From assembly GCA_025758065.1 (NCBI GenBank), contig CP107199.1, positions 2,143,501 through 2,207,500 on the forward strand: 64,000 nucleotides of DNA, in the 5' to 3' direction. The position numbers were made by a program, and so were the translations under genes. Position 1 is the stretch's first letter. Every line of letters starts with the position of its first letter. This DNA is from Lachnospiraceae bacterium (GTDB lineage: Bacteria > Bacillota > Clostridia > Lachnospirales > Lachnospiraceae). Of this stretch, positions 43,362-51,682 are shown piece after piece. Under the pieces are notes generated by a model. That model made no database searches. It was not told the origin of the DNA and worked only from the letters and a program-made list of their open reading frames with translations.

Positions 43362-44930
43362 GGAATCTCCCAGGGATTTCGCTTTTAAGATAAAAAGTTC
43401 CCCGTTTTGCAAGGGATCCATCTGGCAGAACGGGGAATTCTCATATTGAATAAAAAGTTACTGTTTTTTCTGCATAAGCAATCAAAAAGGACACCTTTTA
43501 TTGTATAATTATGTTACCCACAAAACAACACGAAAGAAGGTGTCCTTAATGAAAAATTAGCATTAAAGAAGCTGCTAACTTATATGAAAAGTGTATATAA
43601 AATCCCGGAGAAAATCAAGGGGTTATCGGACAAAAGAAAAAGAAGAACGATCCCATTATTTAATATCGTCATGCCGGCACTGCTCTTTCTGATGCTGCAG
43701 TATGAGAGTTTTCATACAGTTTTTTCTGCGCCTGAAAGTATGGGAAAACGATTGAAAAACTGCATACATGGAAAAATACCTAAAATTGATGCGGTCCGTG
43801 ACCTTCTTACCCAGATAGATCCAGATGAGATCCGTGAGATCCACGACCAGACGATCGATATCATAAAAAGCAACCGTGTATTTCGGGAAGGGACTATAGG
43901 TGGATATGTTGTAGCCGGTATCGATGGAGTGGAATTGTTCAACAGCACAAAAAAGTCCTGTTCGGACTGCCTTAGCCGGAAAAACCGTGCAGGTGAAACA
44001 GAATATTTCCACCGGAGCGTGGTCTGTATGACAGTAGGAAAAACGCCACATGTAATCCTGGGCCAGGAAATGTTAAAACCGAGGGACGGAGCGGAAAAAG
44101 ATGAAGGAGAACTGACAGGAGGAAAAAAGCTGATCAGACGTCTGAAGGAAAGACACGGACATTTCGCAGATGTGATCGTAGCAGATGCGCTGTATCTGAA
44201 TGCCCCATTTATCAATACGATAAAAGAGTGCGGACTGGATGCGGTGATCCGACTAAAAGATGAACGAAGGGAACTGTTTCAGGATGCGGAAAGCCTGTTT
44301 AAGCGGGATGAGGGGAAAAAAAGGTCGTTTACCTGTGGAAAAAAGAATATAGAAGTCTGGGATCTTTCAGGATTTGAGATAGATAATAGTCCCCATAAGC
44401 TTCGTGTGATCCGATATCATGAAAGCTGGAAAGAAAACGAACGCCGGATGTGGCTGGTAACGACTCTGGATCAAGGGGAACCTCGGGTTTTATGGGAGAT
44501 GATGAACCGAAGATGGGATATAGAAGAGAATGGATTCCACCAGTTGAAAACGTATTATCACGCAAAACATTGCTATTGCCATGCAGCAACAGAAGTAATA
44601 TTTGATCTGATGATCATCGGCTTCAACATGAGAGAATTATACCTGTATCGCCGTATTCAAAGATTTAAAGAAAGTGGAATCAGCCGAAAAAGTGTGAACC
44701 GGAAGTTTTGTGATGAGCTATTATTGGAAAAAGTAAAAAGTATCTTGTATGAAAAGGGCGGATAGTCTGTCAGTGGGAAAATAAAAACAGGCGCTTTGAA
44801 ATGAGCTAAATTTAACTAAGGGGGGACGTTGTGCGCATTCAGCTATTCAGGAAGCAAAAGAGAAAATAAGCGTGAGAGGGGCACTATTTATAAATATACA
44901 GTGCTAAAAGCGAAATCCCTGGGAATCTCC
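43362..44930 (+). mobile_element. Insertion sequence with 17-bp inverted repeats and 9-bp target duplication
   Basis: The inverted repeat CAGGGATTTCGCTTTTA lies at 43371-43387 and, inverted, at 44905-44921. Each end is bordered by GGAATCTCC (43362-43370 and 44922-44930), a 9-bp target duplication. The element is 1551 bp and carries one DDE transposase. Perfect ends and duplication point to recent insertion. Confidence 0.9.
43549..44765 (+). pseudogene. DDE transposase (IS4-superfamily type) with 5' frameshift
   Basis: The long frame from 43584 gives 393 residues of a DDE_Tnp transposase: first Asp in VVAGIDGVELFNSTKKSC (~113), second in VIVADALYLNAPF (~205), and the catalytic Glu region RRWDIEENGFHQLKTYYHAKHCY (~315-335). 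The best ribosome binding site (GAAAGAAGGTG) precedes the ATG at 43549, whose frame stops after three codons. Adding one A to the run of five at 43552-43556 joins it to the long frame (LALKKLLTYMKSVYK). Either the start is at 43584 with a poor site, or an A was lost. The body is intact. Confidence 0.75.
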
Positions 44931-44937
44931 CTGTTCC

Positions 44938-44967
44938 TTGTACATGAAAGAAAAAATATGTTATACT
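44938..44967 (+). promoter_or_regulatory. Candidate promoter between IS and tyrS
   Basis: TTGTAC (44938-44943), 18 bases, TATACT (44962-44967) preceded by TG (extended -10). It lies just outside the IS target duplication and points to tyrS, so tyrS may no longer depend on the T-box promoter. Confidence 0.5.
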
Positions 44968-44980
44968 TAGAAATAGGTAT

Positions 44981-45145
44981 CTAGTACATCGTTTCGTAAA
45001 TAACTGTACTAATCACGTAGGATGCGGATTTGAGTGTGCAGGTCTAAAAACGCAGGCGTAGCGGGCTACGCTGAGGCTTTTAGGCCTGTGCAATCAGATT
45101 CGCAGACAAGTGAGTAGTATAGTTATTTCGAAAACGATGTACTAG
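44981..45145. repeat. 165-bp CTAG-bounded palindrome, copy E
   Basis: It starts CTAGTACATCG and ends CGATGTACTAG. The arms pair over most of their length, with an inner GCGGATTTGAGTGTGCAGG against its complement and a central GCGTAGCGGGCTACGC. It is the same length as and structurally parallel to 51281-51445. It stands 32 bases before the tyrS start. Confidence 0.85.
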
Positions 45146-45177
45146 TATACGGGATGGTAATGAAAGGAAAGAAAAAA

Positions 45178-46404
45178 ATGCAGATCTATGAAGAATTAGT
45201 TGCCAGAGGTCTTATCGCCCAGGTAACAAATGAAGAAGAAATCCGTAAAATGGTAAACGAAGGAAAAGCAGTTTTCTATATTGGTTTTGACCCAACTGCT
45301 GACAGTCTTCATGTAGGACATTTTATGGCACTGTGCCTGATGAAACGTCTTCAGATGGCTGGAAATAAGCCGATCGCCCTGATCGGAGGCGGTACTGGTA
45401 TGGTAGGAGATCCATCAGGACGTACTGATATGCGTAAGATGATGACACCTGAGATCATCCAGCACAACTGTGACTGCTTCAAAAAGCAGATGAGCCGTTT
45501 CATTGATTTCTCTGATGGAAAAGCCCTGATGGTAAACAATGCTGAGTGGCTGATGAACTTAAATTATATTGAATTTTTAAGGGAAGTAGGTCCTCATTTC
45601 TCCGTTAATAATATGCTCCGTGCAGAGTGCTACAAGCAGAGAATGGAAAAAGGCTTAAGCTTCTTAGAGTTTAACTACATGCTGATGCAGAGCTATGACT
45701 TCTATGAGCTGTTCCAGCGCTATGGCTGCAACATGCAGTTCGGCGGTGATGACCAGTGGAGCAATATGTTAGGCGGTACAGAGCTGATCCGCCGTAAGCT
45801 GGGCAAAGATGCTCATGCTATGACCATTACCCTGTTATTAAACTCCGAAGGTAAAAAGATGGGCAAGACCCAGTCAGGTGCTGTATGGCTGGATCCTGAA
45901 AAAACCTCTCCATTTGATTTTTACCAGTACTGGAGAAACGTAGGTGACGCTGATGTACTTAAGTGCCTGCGTATGCTTACTTTCCTGCCATTAGAGCAGA
46001 TCGATGAAATGGACAAGTGGGAAGGAAGCCAGTTAAATAAGGCAAAAGAGATCCTTGCATTTGAACTGACCAAGCTGGTACATGGGGAAGAAGAGGCTGC
46101 AAAAGCACAGGAAGGTGCAAGAGCATTATTTGCAGGCGGCGCTAATACCGAAAATATGCCAACCTGTGAACTGGGTGAAGAAGATTTCACAGATGGAAAT
46201 ATCGACATTTTAACTGTTCTTACAAAATCAGGACTGGCCGCATCACGTTCTGAGGCAAGAAGAAATGTAGAACAGGGCGGTGTATCTGCTGACGGAACAC
46301 AGATCAAGGATATCAAGGCAGTATTTGCAAAAGAACAGTTTGCAGGTGATGGTGTTGTGATCAAGCGCGGAAAGAAGAACTTTAAGAAAGTTATTTTAAA
46401 GTAA
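45178..46404 (+). CDS. tyrS: Tyrosyl-tRNA synthetase
   Basis: 408 residues, class I synthetase. The HIGH-type motif is PTADSLHVGHFMAL (~45), tyrosine/ATP site segments include QSYDFYELFQRYGCNMQFGGDDQWSN (~175-200), the KMSKS-type motif is KKMGKTQSGA (~230) and the C-terminal S4 RNA-binding domain lies at about 345-405. It charges tRNA-Tyr. AAAGGAAAG fits the ATG at 45178; the open frame extends to 45154. The cognate T-box leader (42900-43190) is separated by a palindrome, an IS and another palindrome. Confidence 0.97.
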   Translation: MQIYEELVARGLIAQVTNEEEIRKMVNEGKAVFYIGFDPTADSLHVGHFMALCLMKRLQMAGNKPIALIGGGTGMVGDPSGRTDMRKMMTPEIIQHNCDCFKKQMSRFIDFSDGKALMVNNAEWLMNLNYIEFLREVGPHFSVNNMLRAECYKQRMEKGLSFLEFNYMLMQSYDFYELFQRYGCNMQFGGDDQWSNMLGGTELIRRKLGKDAHAMTITLLLNSEGKKMGKTQSGAVWLDPEKTSPFDFYQYWRNVGDADVLKCLRMLTFLPLEQIDEMDKWEGSQLNKAKEILAFELTKLVHGEEEAAKAQEGARALFAGGANTENMPTCELGEEDFTDGNIDILTVLTKSGLAASRSEARRNVEQGGVSADGTQIKDIKAVFAKEQFAGDGVVIKRGKKNFKKVILK

Positions 46405-46427
46405 GATAAATGAGAGGAGGATGCTTG

Positions 46428-47159
46428 GTGAAAAACTATATGACACTGCTTCTTGCAGCAGCCTTTGCTGTGGGAAGTACCTTCTCTTCTCAAGCAGGTT
46501 CTTCCTTTAAGAAAGATGTACCACTCACCCTTCATATGGATATAAACAACAGGCAGACACCTGTTTATGACGGATATACTTCTTATGTAATGGGTAATCG
46601 TACCTGTGAAAATGATACATTTACTGTTACAAAAAATACAGACCAGGTAGATCTGGGAGATGTGACTTTAAGCTATTATCTGATCACCTATAATGGTGGT
46701 ACAGAGAAAAACTTAGAATGCAGAGTCTATGGTCTGAAAGAAGGGGAACATTATCCTGTCATCCGTCCGGAGACCTTTAGCCGTGAAAAAGCATCGGGGG
46801 ATGTATATGACTCTCTGGAACGTTGTTACATGGTGGAATTTTCCACAGAGGATGAGCGGAAGGAATATTATTTTACTGCTGTTCCAGAAAGTGATATGGC
46901 TGGTTACAGGAATATCCATCTGGGAAAATGGGAGAAGGATGTAAAGGGCTGGCGTTATCTGTATCAGGGGGATTATCTTACTTCCTGGGCGAAGATCAAT
47001 GAAAAATGGTATCTGTTTGGTGCAGATGGATATATGTTAACAGGCTGGCAGGAATCTATGGGGCATACCTATTATCTGAACCTTTCTGATGGTGTGATGA
47101 TGAGCAATTGTACCATAGATGGCCGCAGGCTGGATGGAAGCGGAGCATGCGTAGAATGA
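46428..47159 (+). CDS. Secreted protein with C-terminal cell-wall-binding-like repeats
   Basis: 243 residues: signal peptide (1-24, ending SSQAG), an unrecognised extracellular domain (25-170) and about two choline-binding-like repeats at the end (KGWRYLYQGDYLTSWAKINEKWYLFGADGYMLTGWQE...YYLNLSDGVMM). It starts at GTG 46428 with AGGAGG eight bases upstream; the frame opens at 46410. Its TGA overlaps the ATG of the MATE gene (47156-47159), so the two are co-translated, an odd pairing with no known functional reason. Confidence 0.7.
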   Translation: MKNYMTLLLAAAFAVGSTFSSQAGSSFKKDVPLTLHMDINNRQTPVYDGYTSYVMGNRTCENDTFTVTKNTDQVDLGDVTLSYYLITYNGGTEKNLECRVYGLKEGEHYPVIRPETFSREKASGDVYDSLERCYMVEFSTEDERKEYYFTAVPESDMAGYRNIHLGKWEKDVKGWRYLYQGDYLTSWAKINEKWYLFGADGYMLTGWQESMGHTYYLNLSDGVMMSNCTIDGRRLDGSGACVE

Positions 47160-48508
47160 AAAAATCATATGAAATAGATATGTGTAACGGCCCACTTCTG
47201 GGCAAGATCCTTGTTTTTTCAGTTCCCCTTATGCTTTCCGGTATTCTTCAGCTGCTTTTTAACGCGGCAGACATCATTGTAGTAGGAAGGTTTGCGGGAA
47301 GTACAGCACTGGCAGCTGTTGGTTCTACCGCCTCACTGATCAATTTAATGATCAATGTATTTGTGGGATTATCAGTAGGTGTCAATGTTCTTGCTGCCAG
47401 ATATTATGGCGGCCAGAAGGAAAAAGATATTCAGGATACAGTCCACACAGCTATTATGATGGCTATATTAAGCGGTCTGTTTCTGGTGCTTCTGGGAGAA
47501 ACTGCTTCAAGGCCGATGCTTACCCTTATGGGAACACCGGATGATGTACTGGATCAGGCGGCATTGTACCTGAAGATCTATTTCTTTGGGATGCCGGTGC
47601 TGATGATCTATAACTTCGGTGCAGCTCTTTTAAGGGCGGTAGGGGATACCAGACGTCCGTTGTACTTTTTATTTGCAGCCGGAGCTGTAAATGTAGTTTT
47701 GAACCTGTTTTTTGTAATACAGCTGGGAATGGGCGTAGATGGCGTTGGCTGGGCAACCGTTATTTCTGAATGTGTGTCTGCGGGCCTGATCATCCGCAGC
47801 CTGATGAAGGAAAGGGGAGCTATGAAGCTTCATCTTTCCAAGCTGCGCATTGTACCTGAAAAATTGAAACAGATCATACGTATAGGTCTGCCGGCAGGTA
47901 TGCAGGGGGCGATCTTCTCTATTTCCAACGTGCTGATCCAGTCATCTGTAAACTCATTCGGCTCTATTGCCATGGCAGGAAATACATCTTCTGCCAATAT
48001 TGAAGGCTTTGTATACACGGCTATGAATGCTGTATACCAGACCAGCTTAAGCTTTACCAGCCAGAACCTGGGCGGTAAGAAATACAGCCGTATTGACAAG
48101 ATTAAAAATATCTGTCTGGGAGTTGTAACAGTAGTAGGTCTGATCCTGGGACTGGGAGCTGTATTTGGAGGAAAAGGACTTTTAAGTATCTATTCTTCTG
48201 ATCCGGAGGTACTTGCCTTTGGCATGCGCAGACTGCGTATTATCTGCGGTACCTATTTTCTGTGCGGTCTTATGGATTGTATGGTAGGAAGTTTAAGAGG
48301 TCTGGGATATTCTGTACTTCCAATGATCGTATCCTTAACAGGAGCCTGCGGCTTCCGTGTATTCTGGATCTTTACGATCTTTGCTTCCTGCCGGACCCTT
48401 GAAGTGCTTTATCTGTCCTATCCGGTTTCCTGGATCATAACGGCTTCAGCTCATATGTTTACATATTATAAAATACGAAAAAGATTCCCGAAAAAAGATG
48501 CAGTGTAA
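47156..48508 (+). CDS. MATE-family efflux transporter
   Basis: 450 residues, 12 predicted helices in two MatE halves. The start MKKSYEIDMCNGPLLGKILVFSVPLMLSGILQLLFNAADIIVVGRFAG is typical of the Clostridia NorM/DinF-like group. It exports cationic drugs or metabolites using sodium or proton gradients. The ATG at 47156 overlaps the upstream stop by four bases and has GGAG ~10 bases before. The longer frame from 47108 lies inside the upstream gene. A terminator follows directly. Confidence 0.92.
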   Translation: MKKSYEIDMCNGPLLGKILVFSVPLMLSGILQLLFNAADIIVVGRFAGSTALAAVGSTASLINLMINVFVGLSVGVNVLAARYYGGQKEKDIQDTVHTAIMMAILSGLFLVLLGETASRPMLTLMGTPDDVLDQAALYLKIYFFGMPVLMIYNFGAALLRAVGDTRRPLYFLFAAGAVNVVLNLFFVIQLGMGVDGVGWATVISECVSAGLIIRSLMKERGAMKLHLSKLRIVPEKLKQIIRIGLPAGMQGAIFSISNVLIQSSVNSFGSIAMAGNTSSANIEGFVYTAMNAVYQTSLSFTSQNLGGKKYSRIDKIKNICLGVVTVVGLILGLGAVFGGKGLLSIYSSDPEVLAFGMRRLRIICGTYFLCGLMDCMVGSLRGLGYSVLPMIVSLTGACGFRVFWIFTIFASCRTLEVLYLSYPVSWIITASAHMFTYYKIRKRFPKKDAV

Positions 48509-48530
48509 GATCCTTTCGGGGGTCTTTTTT
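48507..48530 (+). terminator. Terminator of the MATE gene
   Basis: AAGATCC / GGGGGTCTT stem with a short loop and TTTTTT tail, starting at the stop codon. Confidence 0.75.
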
Positions 48531-48690
48531 ATTGCGCGATACATATGGTGAAAACTTAATAGAATATTCTGATAAATACGTTTTGAATACAAAATAAAAG
48601 TATTAAAATGTACAAAAAATATAAATAATTATAATCAATAAATACAATTTTAAAATATGCTAAAAATATAGAATTAATTTTAAAATAGTA

Positions 48691-48719
48691 TTGACAAAAT
48701 GCGGGATATCTGGTATATT
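48691..48719 (+). promoter_or_regulatory. Strong promoter of candidate RNA
   Basis: TTGACA (48691-48696), 17 bases, TATATT (48714-48719), preceded by ~120 bases of very AT-rich DNA resembling an UP element. Confidence 0.75.
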
Positions 48720-48725
48720 AAAGAC

Positions 48726-49211
48726 AACAAAAGAACGAAGAAAATAAATAAAAAAGAAATTGTAGACAATCAGTTTCGAAAAAATCTAAGAAAAGGAGGT
48801 ACGGACCACCAGAAGGATAACATTGTTTCATTTATAAAAGATGTGATTTATAAATGAGACTAGGACAAACCTCAATCTTTTAAAACCGCTTACTTAAAAA
48901 ACTATCCGTAAGAGTATCGAAAAGAGAAGAGTACAAAATTGGAAAATCCAGTTTTCGGTTTGGTCATATGACGAGAAAGTATGGTCAGGACGAAAGAAGA
49001 TTACCAGATAGAAAGAAATATAAAAAGAAAGAGTGAGAAAAGAAAAGCGGAAGAGAAAGAAATGAGGCACACAATTGAATATAGAGAAAAGAAACGAAAA
49101 ACAAATGTTTCAGAAAAGAGAGGCTTGGTCCAATGGACGAGATAGTCAGAAGGCGGATATCGTAATCGCGAAGTGGTTAATCAAAGATTCGATATCCGTC
49201 TTATTTTATTG
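48726..49211 (+). ncRNA. Candidate large structured non-coding RNA (~485 nt)
   Basis: This stretch between a consensus promoter and a 13-bp terminator stem (49150-49162 with 49190-49202, then TTATTTTATT) contains no credible reading frame. It is purine-rich. A perfect-type 14-bp hairpin GTTTCATTTATAAA/TTTATAAATGAGAC lies at about 48828-48863, with GAGGT/ACCTC closing around it, then CTTAC/GTAAG and AAAATTGGA/TCCAGTTTT stems and several GAAA-type loops. It is not tmRNA, RNase P or SRP RNA by their conserved motifs. It might belong to a large RNA class such as ROOL; this cannot be decided by eye. Confidence 0.5.
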
Positions 49212-49289
49212 CGAAAGTGTTACCAAGCGGCTATGCGGACTGCGTGCTTGCACGCAAGGACGTATAGACATTTGGCAACCAAGCTTTCG
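49212..49289. repeat. 78-bp imperfect palindrome
   Basis: CGAAAG tips (49212 and 49284) and CCAA/TTGG inside, CTATGCGGAC against GTCTATACGTCC-like pairing, centre TGCGTGCTTGCACGCA. It sits between the candidate RNA's terminator and the end of the radical SAM gene, and may end that gene's transcript. Confidence 0.65.
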
Positions 49290-49291
49290 TT

Positions 49292-50233
49292 TTACAGCCC
49301 TTCCAGATTAAAAGGCGGTGTGTATTCTTCTTTCGCACTGCTTTTTTGCTGCATAAAACCGTCAGTCATGCCAAGCTCCAGGGCAGTATCTACTACTTTG
49401 TTATACTCATAAGAAGTGATCCGGCGGTTTAGCTGGGGATAGTCCGGATTTTGGGTATAAGGAGTGTACTGGCTTAACAGACTTACCAGATAGGAATGCT
49501 CCGGAAAATGTTGGTGGATCCAGTAAAGCAACCGGATAGAGTCATCCTTGTGACCGGGAAGGACCATATGGCGGATAATGATGCCTTTCGTCATTAAGGG
49601 AAAATCCGGTCTGCCGGGGACAGAGGAAGGATGGAGTGTATATTCGGGTGCGCCGGTCTGGTGGATCATCTGGGCAATAGAAGCAGAGGCCTGTTCAAAG
49701 TAATATTTTGCTTTTGAATAGCGAAAAGCCAGTTCATTGTCAAAATATTTAAAATCAGGAAGCCAGATATCAATATAATCTTTTAACAGGGAAATGATCT
49801 CCGGGCGTTCATAGCCGCCACAGTTACAGACTACAGGAATATGCAGCTTGTGGCGGACCAGATCCAGTGTTTTAATGATATCCGGAAAAAACTGGGTAGG
49901 CGTTACCAGATTGATATTGTAAGCACCTTTGTCCTGAAGACGCAAAAAAGCATCTCCAAGTTCGTTTACGGTCAGTTCTTTACCAAAATGGTCCTTGCTT
50001 AGTATTGAATTCTGGCAGAAACAGCAGCGTAAGGTACAGCCGGAGAAAAAGACAGCGCCGCTGCCGCCTGGTTCTTCTTCCGGTCCGCTAAGTACCGGTT
50101 CCTCCCATTTATGAAGGGCGGCTCTGGCTGCTGAAATGTGACTTGAGCAGCCGCAGTAGCCTGTGGTCACACTGCGGTTTACATGACACATTCTGGGACA
50201 GAGTGTACAGTTTGTATAGTCAGGTAAGTTCAT
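49292..50233 (-). CDS. Radical SAM protein, PFL-activase-like
   Basis: 313 residues. The radical SAM cluster motif is GCTLRCCFCQN (CxxxCxxC, ~60). An N-terminal cysteine set CTLCPRMCHVNR...GYCGC (~7-30) is typical of the PflX/putative pyruvate-formate-lyase-activating group found in anaerobes. It generates a 5'-deoxyadenosyl radical; the substrate is unknown. AGGAG places the start at 50233. The frame continues to 50341 only because it runs through the GTACTC repeat, giving a false 36-residue extension. Confidence 0.85.
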   Translation of the reverse strand: MNLPDYTNCTLCPRMCHVNRSVTTGYCGCSSHISAARAALHKWEEPVLSGPEEEPGGSGAVFFSGCTLRCCFCQNSILSKDHFGKELTVNELGDAFLRLQDKGAYNINLVTPTQFFPDIIKTLDLVRHKLHIPVVCNCGGYERPEIISLLKDYIDIWLPDFKYFDNELAFRYSKAKYYFEQASASIAQMIHQTGAPEYTLHPSSVPGRPDFPLMTKGIIIRHMVLPGHKDDSIRLLYWIHQHFPEHSYLVSLLSQYTPYTQNPDYPQLNRRITSYEYNKVVDTALELGMTDGFMQQKSSAKEEYTPPFNLEGL

Positions 50234-50257
50234 ATAGAAACTCCTTTTTGTATTTAT

Positions 50258-50345
50258 GTACTCTCGGAATCTTCCCTGCACCTGTTTTTGTGGTCGATTT
50301 TGCGGGAGTGCATATCTTGCAAGTGCTCTTTGTGGGAGCATTTGT
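50258..50345 (-). repeat. Partial GTACTCTCGG-family element before the radical SAM gene
   Basis: GTACTCTCGGAATCTTCCCTGCACCTG and TTTTTGTGGTCGATTTT match one arm of 18141-18299; the other tip is missing. Its GAGAGTACATAA end points to the radical SAM gene, 25 bases from the start. Confidence 0.65.
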
Positions 50346-50349
50346 CCAT

Positions 50350-51228
50350 TTATGGTTCGGTTCTGATCAGCCGGTGCTGCTCCCTGTATTCTTTCGGTGA
50401 GATCCCGTATTCTTTTTTAAAAGCACGGAAAAAGCTGGTGTAATCTTTAAAACCATATTGTGGAAAAATACGGCTGATAGGTTCGCCGGAGAGGATCGCC
50501 TGGCGGCTGGCATGAAGCCGCTTTTTTAATATATACTGATGCAAGGAAATTCCCATATTATCTTTGAAAATGTGGGCAATGTGGTATTTACTCACATAAA
50601 AATTTGCTGCGATCCGTTCCAGACTTAGATCATCTTCCAGATTCTGATGGATATAGTCACATATTTTTAAGTAAAGGGCATTTTCAAATACCTGGGAATG
50701 TTCGTGGAGGCTGCTGTAAAGGAGCCGGTTAATGTATACAAGGAAAGACATAGCCATCAGTTCTCTTGCCTGGGCATGAAAAATACGCTCGGAACTATTT
50801 TCCTCTAACAGATCCATCAGCTTTCCCAGGATATCCTGGGCTGTAATACGGTCGGTAGGAATGCGGTAGATCTGGTTAGAGGCAGCAGTGTCAAAGCAAT
50901 AGGTCAGGTCAGTATCCTGTTTATGGAGTTTTTCATAATAAGACCGGTTCAGCCAGAGTACAAAACGGCGGTATGGCTGGTCGAAGGAGAGAAATTCCGG
51001 AAAATGGGGGATTCCCGGAGGAATCAGCAGGCAGTCACCGTAGGAAAGTTTGTATATAGCATCGCCGATGTGGTATTTGACATTTCCTTCCAGAAAAAAA
51101 TAAAATTCGCAGTAATCATGGTGGTGAGAGGCAACAGAACGCAGCTCAGTATCGTTATAATAAAAAAGCTCAAAATCTACCGGCCGCATGTATTGCCGTT
51201 TATTGAAATCCATGGAAATCTGTTTCAT
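50350..51228 (-). CDS. AraC-family regulator with cupin sensor domain
   Basis: 292 residues: an N-terminal AraC-type cupin (about 15-165, with ASHHHDYCEFYFFLEGNVKYHIGD) and two C-terminal helix-turn-helices (about 190-285: LSLERIAANFYVSKYHIAHIFK, ISRIFPQYGFKDYTSFFRAFKKEYGISPKEYR). Such proteins usually bind a sugar and activate catabolic genes. It is divergent from uxuA over a 454-base gap that holds the CTAG palindrome. GGGAGG sets the start at 51228; the frame reaches 51294. Confidence 0.9.
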   Translation of the reverse strand: MKQISMDFNKRQYMRPVDFELFYYNDTELRSVASHHHDYCEFYFFLEGNVKYHIGDAIYKLSYGDCLLIPPGIPHFPEFLSFDQPYRRFVLWLNRSYYEKLHKQDTDLTYCFDTAASNQIYRIPTDRITAQDILGKLMDLLEENSSERIFHAQARELMAMSFLVYINRLLYSSLHEHSQVFENALYLKICDYIHQNLEDDLSLERIAANFYVSKYHIAHIFKDNMGISLHQYILKKRLHASRQAILSGEPISRIFPQYGFKDYTSFFRAFKKEYGISPKEYREQHRLIRTEP

Positions 51229-51280
51229 GTAAAAACCTCCCATGTAAGGAAAGATATTTTTTGATTTTTCCGTATCACAC

Positions 51281-51445
51281 CTAGTATAATCCACAATAAT
51301 TATCCGCCCCTTTCACTTGTTTAAATTTCCATCTGCCGCGTCAGCTTCAATCGACGATGCCACCGGCATCGCCTCATTCAGCTTCCTTGCACATGAAAAT
51401 TTATCCTGCGTGTAATGGATCGGTAATTATCGTGGATTATACTAG
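51281..51445. repeat. 165-bp CTAG-bounded palindrome, copy F
   Basis: CTAGTATAATCCAC... and ...GTGGATTATACTAG are the tips; pairing continues through ATAATTAT/ATAATTAC-type sections to a central GATGCCACCGGCATC hairpin. The length equals copy E, and ACG-AGGAT, TGTGCA-GG and ACAAGTGA segments occur at matching places (F in reverse). It lies between the AraC gene and the uxuA promoter. Confidence 0.85.
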
Positions 51446-51491
51446 TATAACATAAACAACAACTTTTGCAATATGCACAACAATTATGACT

Positions 51492-51520
51492 ATGGACGAA
51501 AACGGAAGTTCTGGTATAAT
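51492..51520 (+). promoter_or_regulatory. Candidate uxuA promoter
   Basis: ATGGAC (51492-51497), 17 bases, TATAAT (51515-51520) with an extended TGG before the -10. The 160-base leader to uxuA is AT-rich, with a second TATAAT near 51635. Confidence 0.5.
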
Positions 51521-51682
51521 TCATAATATAGATGGTACATGTGTGAGAAATCAGGGTATTATCTTTGCAATCGATTTAGATCACGTATTTTGTAATGTGC
51601 AGAAAAAATTTTAAGTTTGAGTATATTAAGTATATAATGATGTTAAAGCTTAAATATATAATGTTTAAAGGAGGAAGTTTCA

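Noticed and set aside
48726..49211. tmRNA, RNase P RNA or SRP RNA
   Set aside because: No tag-peptide frame, CCA end, RNase P core motifs or SRP Alu/S-domain motifs could be found.
49075..49311. 78-codon frame inside the candidate RNA
   Set aside because: It crosses the terminator hairpin and the following palindrome, and lacks a Shine-Dalgarno sequence.
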